From the NCBI RefSeq assembly GCF_002778285.1, contig NZ_NESM01000001.1:1324501-1388500 (forward strand): a stretch of DNA of 64,000 bases. The letters run 5' to 3'. The notes beneath the pieces are model-generated. The model did not search any database, was not told where the DNA came from, and worked only from the letters and a program-made list of their open reading frames with translations. The position numbers and the translations under genes were made by a program. Positions 63,569-64,000 of this stretch are shown here, one piece after another. Source of the DNA: Limnohabitans sp. 15K. Its GTDB lineage: Bacteria > Pseudomonadota > Gammaproteobacteria > Burkholderiales > Burkholderiaceae_C. Each line of letters starts with the position of its first letter. Within the stretch, counting starts at the first letter, position 1.

Positions 63569-64000
63569 TTAGCGAGCGCGCAGTCGGGCCAAGCTGAGCG
63601 CCGCCCCCAGGCCTGCCGTCACGGCGCCCAACATGATCGCCCGACCAGCGCCCAGCGGCCCAAACAAGTTGAAACACAGGGCCACCAAAGCGGCACCGCT
63701 GGCCTGCCCGATCAGCCGCGCCAAGGCCACCATGCCGCTGGCACCACTGGTGCGGTGGGCAGGTGCACTGGTCATGATGGCGCGCAAATTCGGTGACTGG
63801 AACAAACCAAATCCCATACCGCACAGCGCCATGCACAACGCCATCAGGCCGAATGAAACCTCAGCGCCCATTACGCCCATAATGCCCAGCCCGGCCATGC
63901 CCAAGCTCAGAATGCTCAAGCCCACACCGCCCAAAATGGCGGGTGGGTATCGGTCAGACAGCGTGCCTGCGACGGGCGCCATCACAGCCACCACCAGCGC
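63569..64000 (-). CDS. MFS transporter (C-terminal fragment)
   Basis: Only the last 143 or so codons are in the window; the frame stays open to the right edge. Four to five hydrophobic helices are visible, with the inter-helix loop GTLSDRYPP (a second motif-A-like copy) and helix LCGMGFGLFQSPNLRAIM, as in DHA2/EmrB-type drug exporters. It converges on the acyl-CoA dehydrogenase gene (17-base gap). Confidence 0.78.
   Translation of the reverse strand, partial: ALVVAVMAPVAGTLSDRYPPAILGGVGLSILSLGMAGLGIMGVMGAEVSFGLMALCMALCGMGFGLFQSPNLRAIMTSAPAHRTSGASGMVALARLIGQASGAALVALCFNLFGPLGAGRAIMLGAVTAGLGAALSLARLRAR

Overview
The window looks like a chromosomal segment of a Burkholderiales betaproteobacterium, most likely Comamonadaceae. 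This is inferred from protein families and gene order, not from a database search. Supporting signs are the betaproteobacterial-type glutamate-cysteine ligase, a DUF3422 protein, three Bug-type (TctC) extracytoplasmic receptors, the fur/bamE-dapB-exbB-exbD-leuS-lptE-holA-proA order, and a high GC content. I see no rRNA or tRNA genes, no CRISPR array and no insertion sequence.

Layout. 0-10 kb: a PQQ-type sugar dehydrogenase with a cytochrome-like gene cut by the left edge, a TorF-type porin, a NodIJ-like ABC exporter pair, psd, kup, gshA and proA. 10.3-14.0 kb: a tightly coupled four-gene catabolic operon (Bug receptor, LeuC-like, LeuD-like, isocitrate-lyase-superfamily lyase) lying between proA and holA, genes that are usually neighbours. 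14-27 kb: housekeeping genes (holA, lptE, leuS, exbDB, dapB, bamE, fur, hprK, ptsN, hpf, an MFS transporter, corA with a structured leader, mtnN). 27-35.5 kb: a fadD-type ligase, pntBA, a Nudix hydrolase, a TauE-type exporter, a lytic transglycosylase and mnmA. 35.5-44 kb: an accessory carboxylate locus (tcuB, tcuA, LysR, a PrpF-Bug fusion gene, a second Bug receptor, a divergent LysR and an atypical SDR). 44-54 kb: DUF3422, ssb, MFS, uvrA, a glutaredoxin-like protein, a broken CYTH gene, a YefM-YoeB toxin-antitoxin pair, MerR plus thioesterase, and a class C serine hydrolase. 54-64 kb: an AraC regulator divergent from an operon that resembles alkane-oxidation (alk) clusters in enzyme order (membrane di-iron desaturase/hydroxylase, rubredoxin, an unknown exported protein, a GMC alcohol dehydrogenase, an acyl-CoA synthetase), then GST, an acyl-CoA dehydrogenase and an MFS transporter cut by the right edge.

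How it fits together. Two separate loci appear devoted to small di- or tricarboxylates. The first (10.3-14.0 kb) would bind an acid in the periplasm, hydrate it with an aconitase-type enzyme and split it with a retro-aldol lyase. The second (35.5-44 kb) would oxidise tricarballylate-like acids with TcuAB and isomerise the products with a PrpF-family enzyme. The alk-like operon would oxygenate a hydrophobic substrate, oxidise the alcohol and activate the acid for beta-oxidation. A downstream acyl-CoA dehydrogenase could feed from it.

The strongest leads for something new are: (1) a cytosolic PrpF-type isomerase fused in frame to a complete Bug solute-receptor domain that has lost its signal peptide; (2) the short-oxygenase alk-like operon with an unknown 526-residue exported protein and a phased pair of regulator sites; (3) the LeuCD/lyase operon; and (4) a corA leader in which a short leader ORF overlaps a perfect 12-bp hairpin arm.
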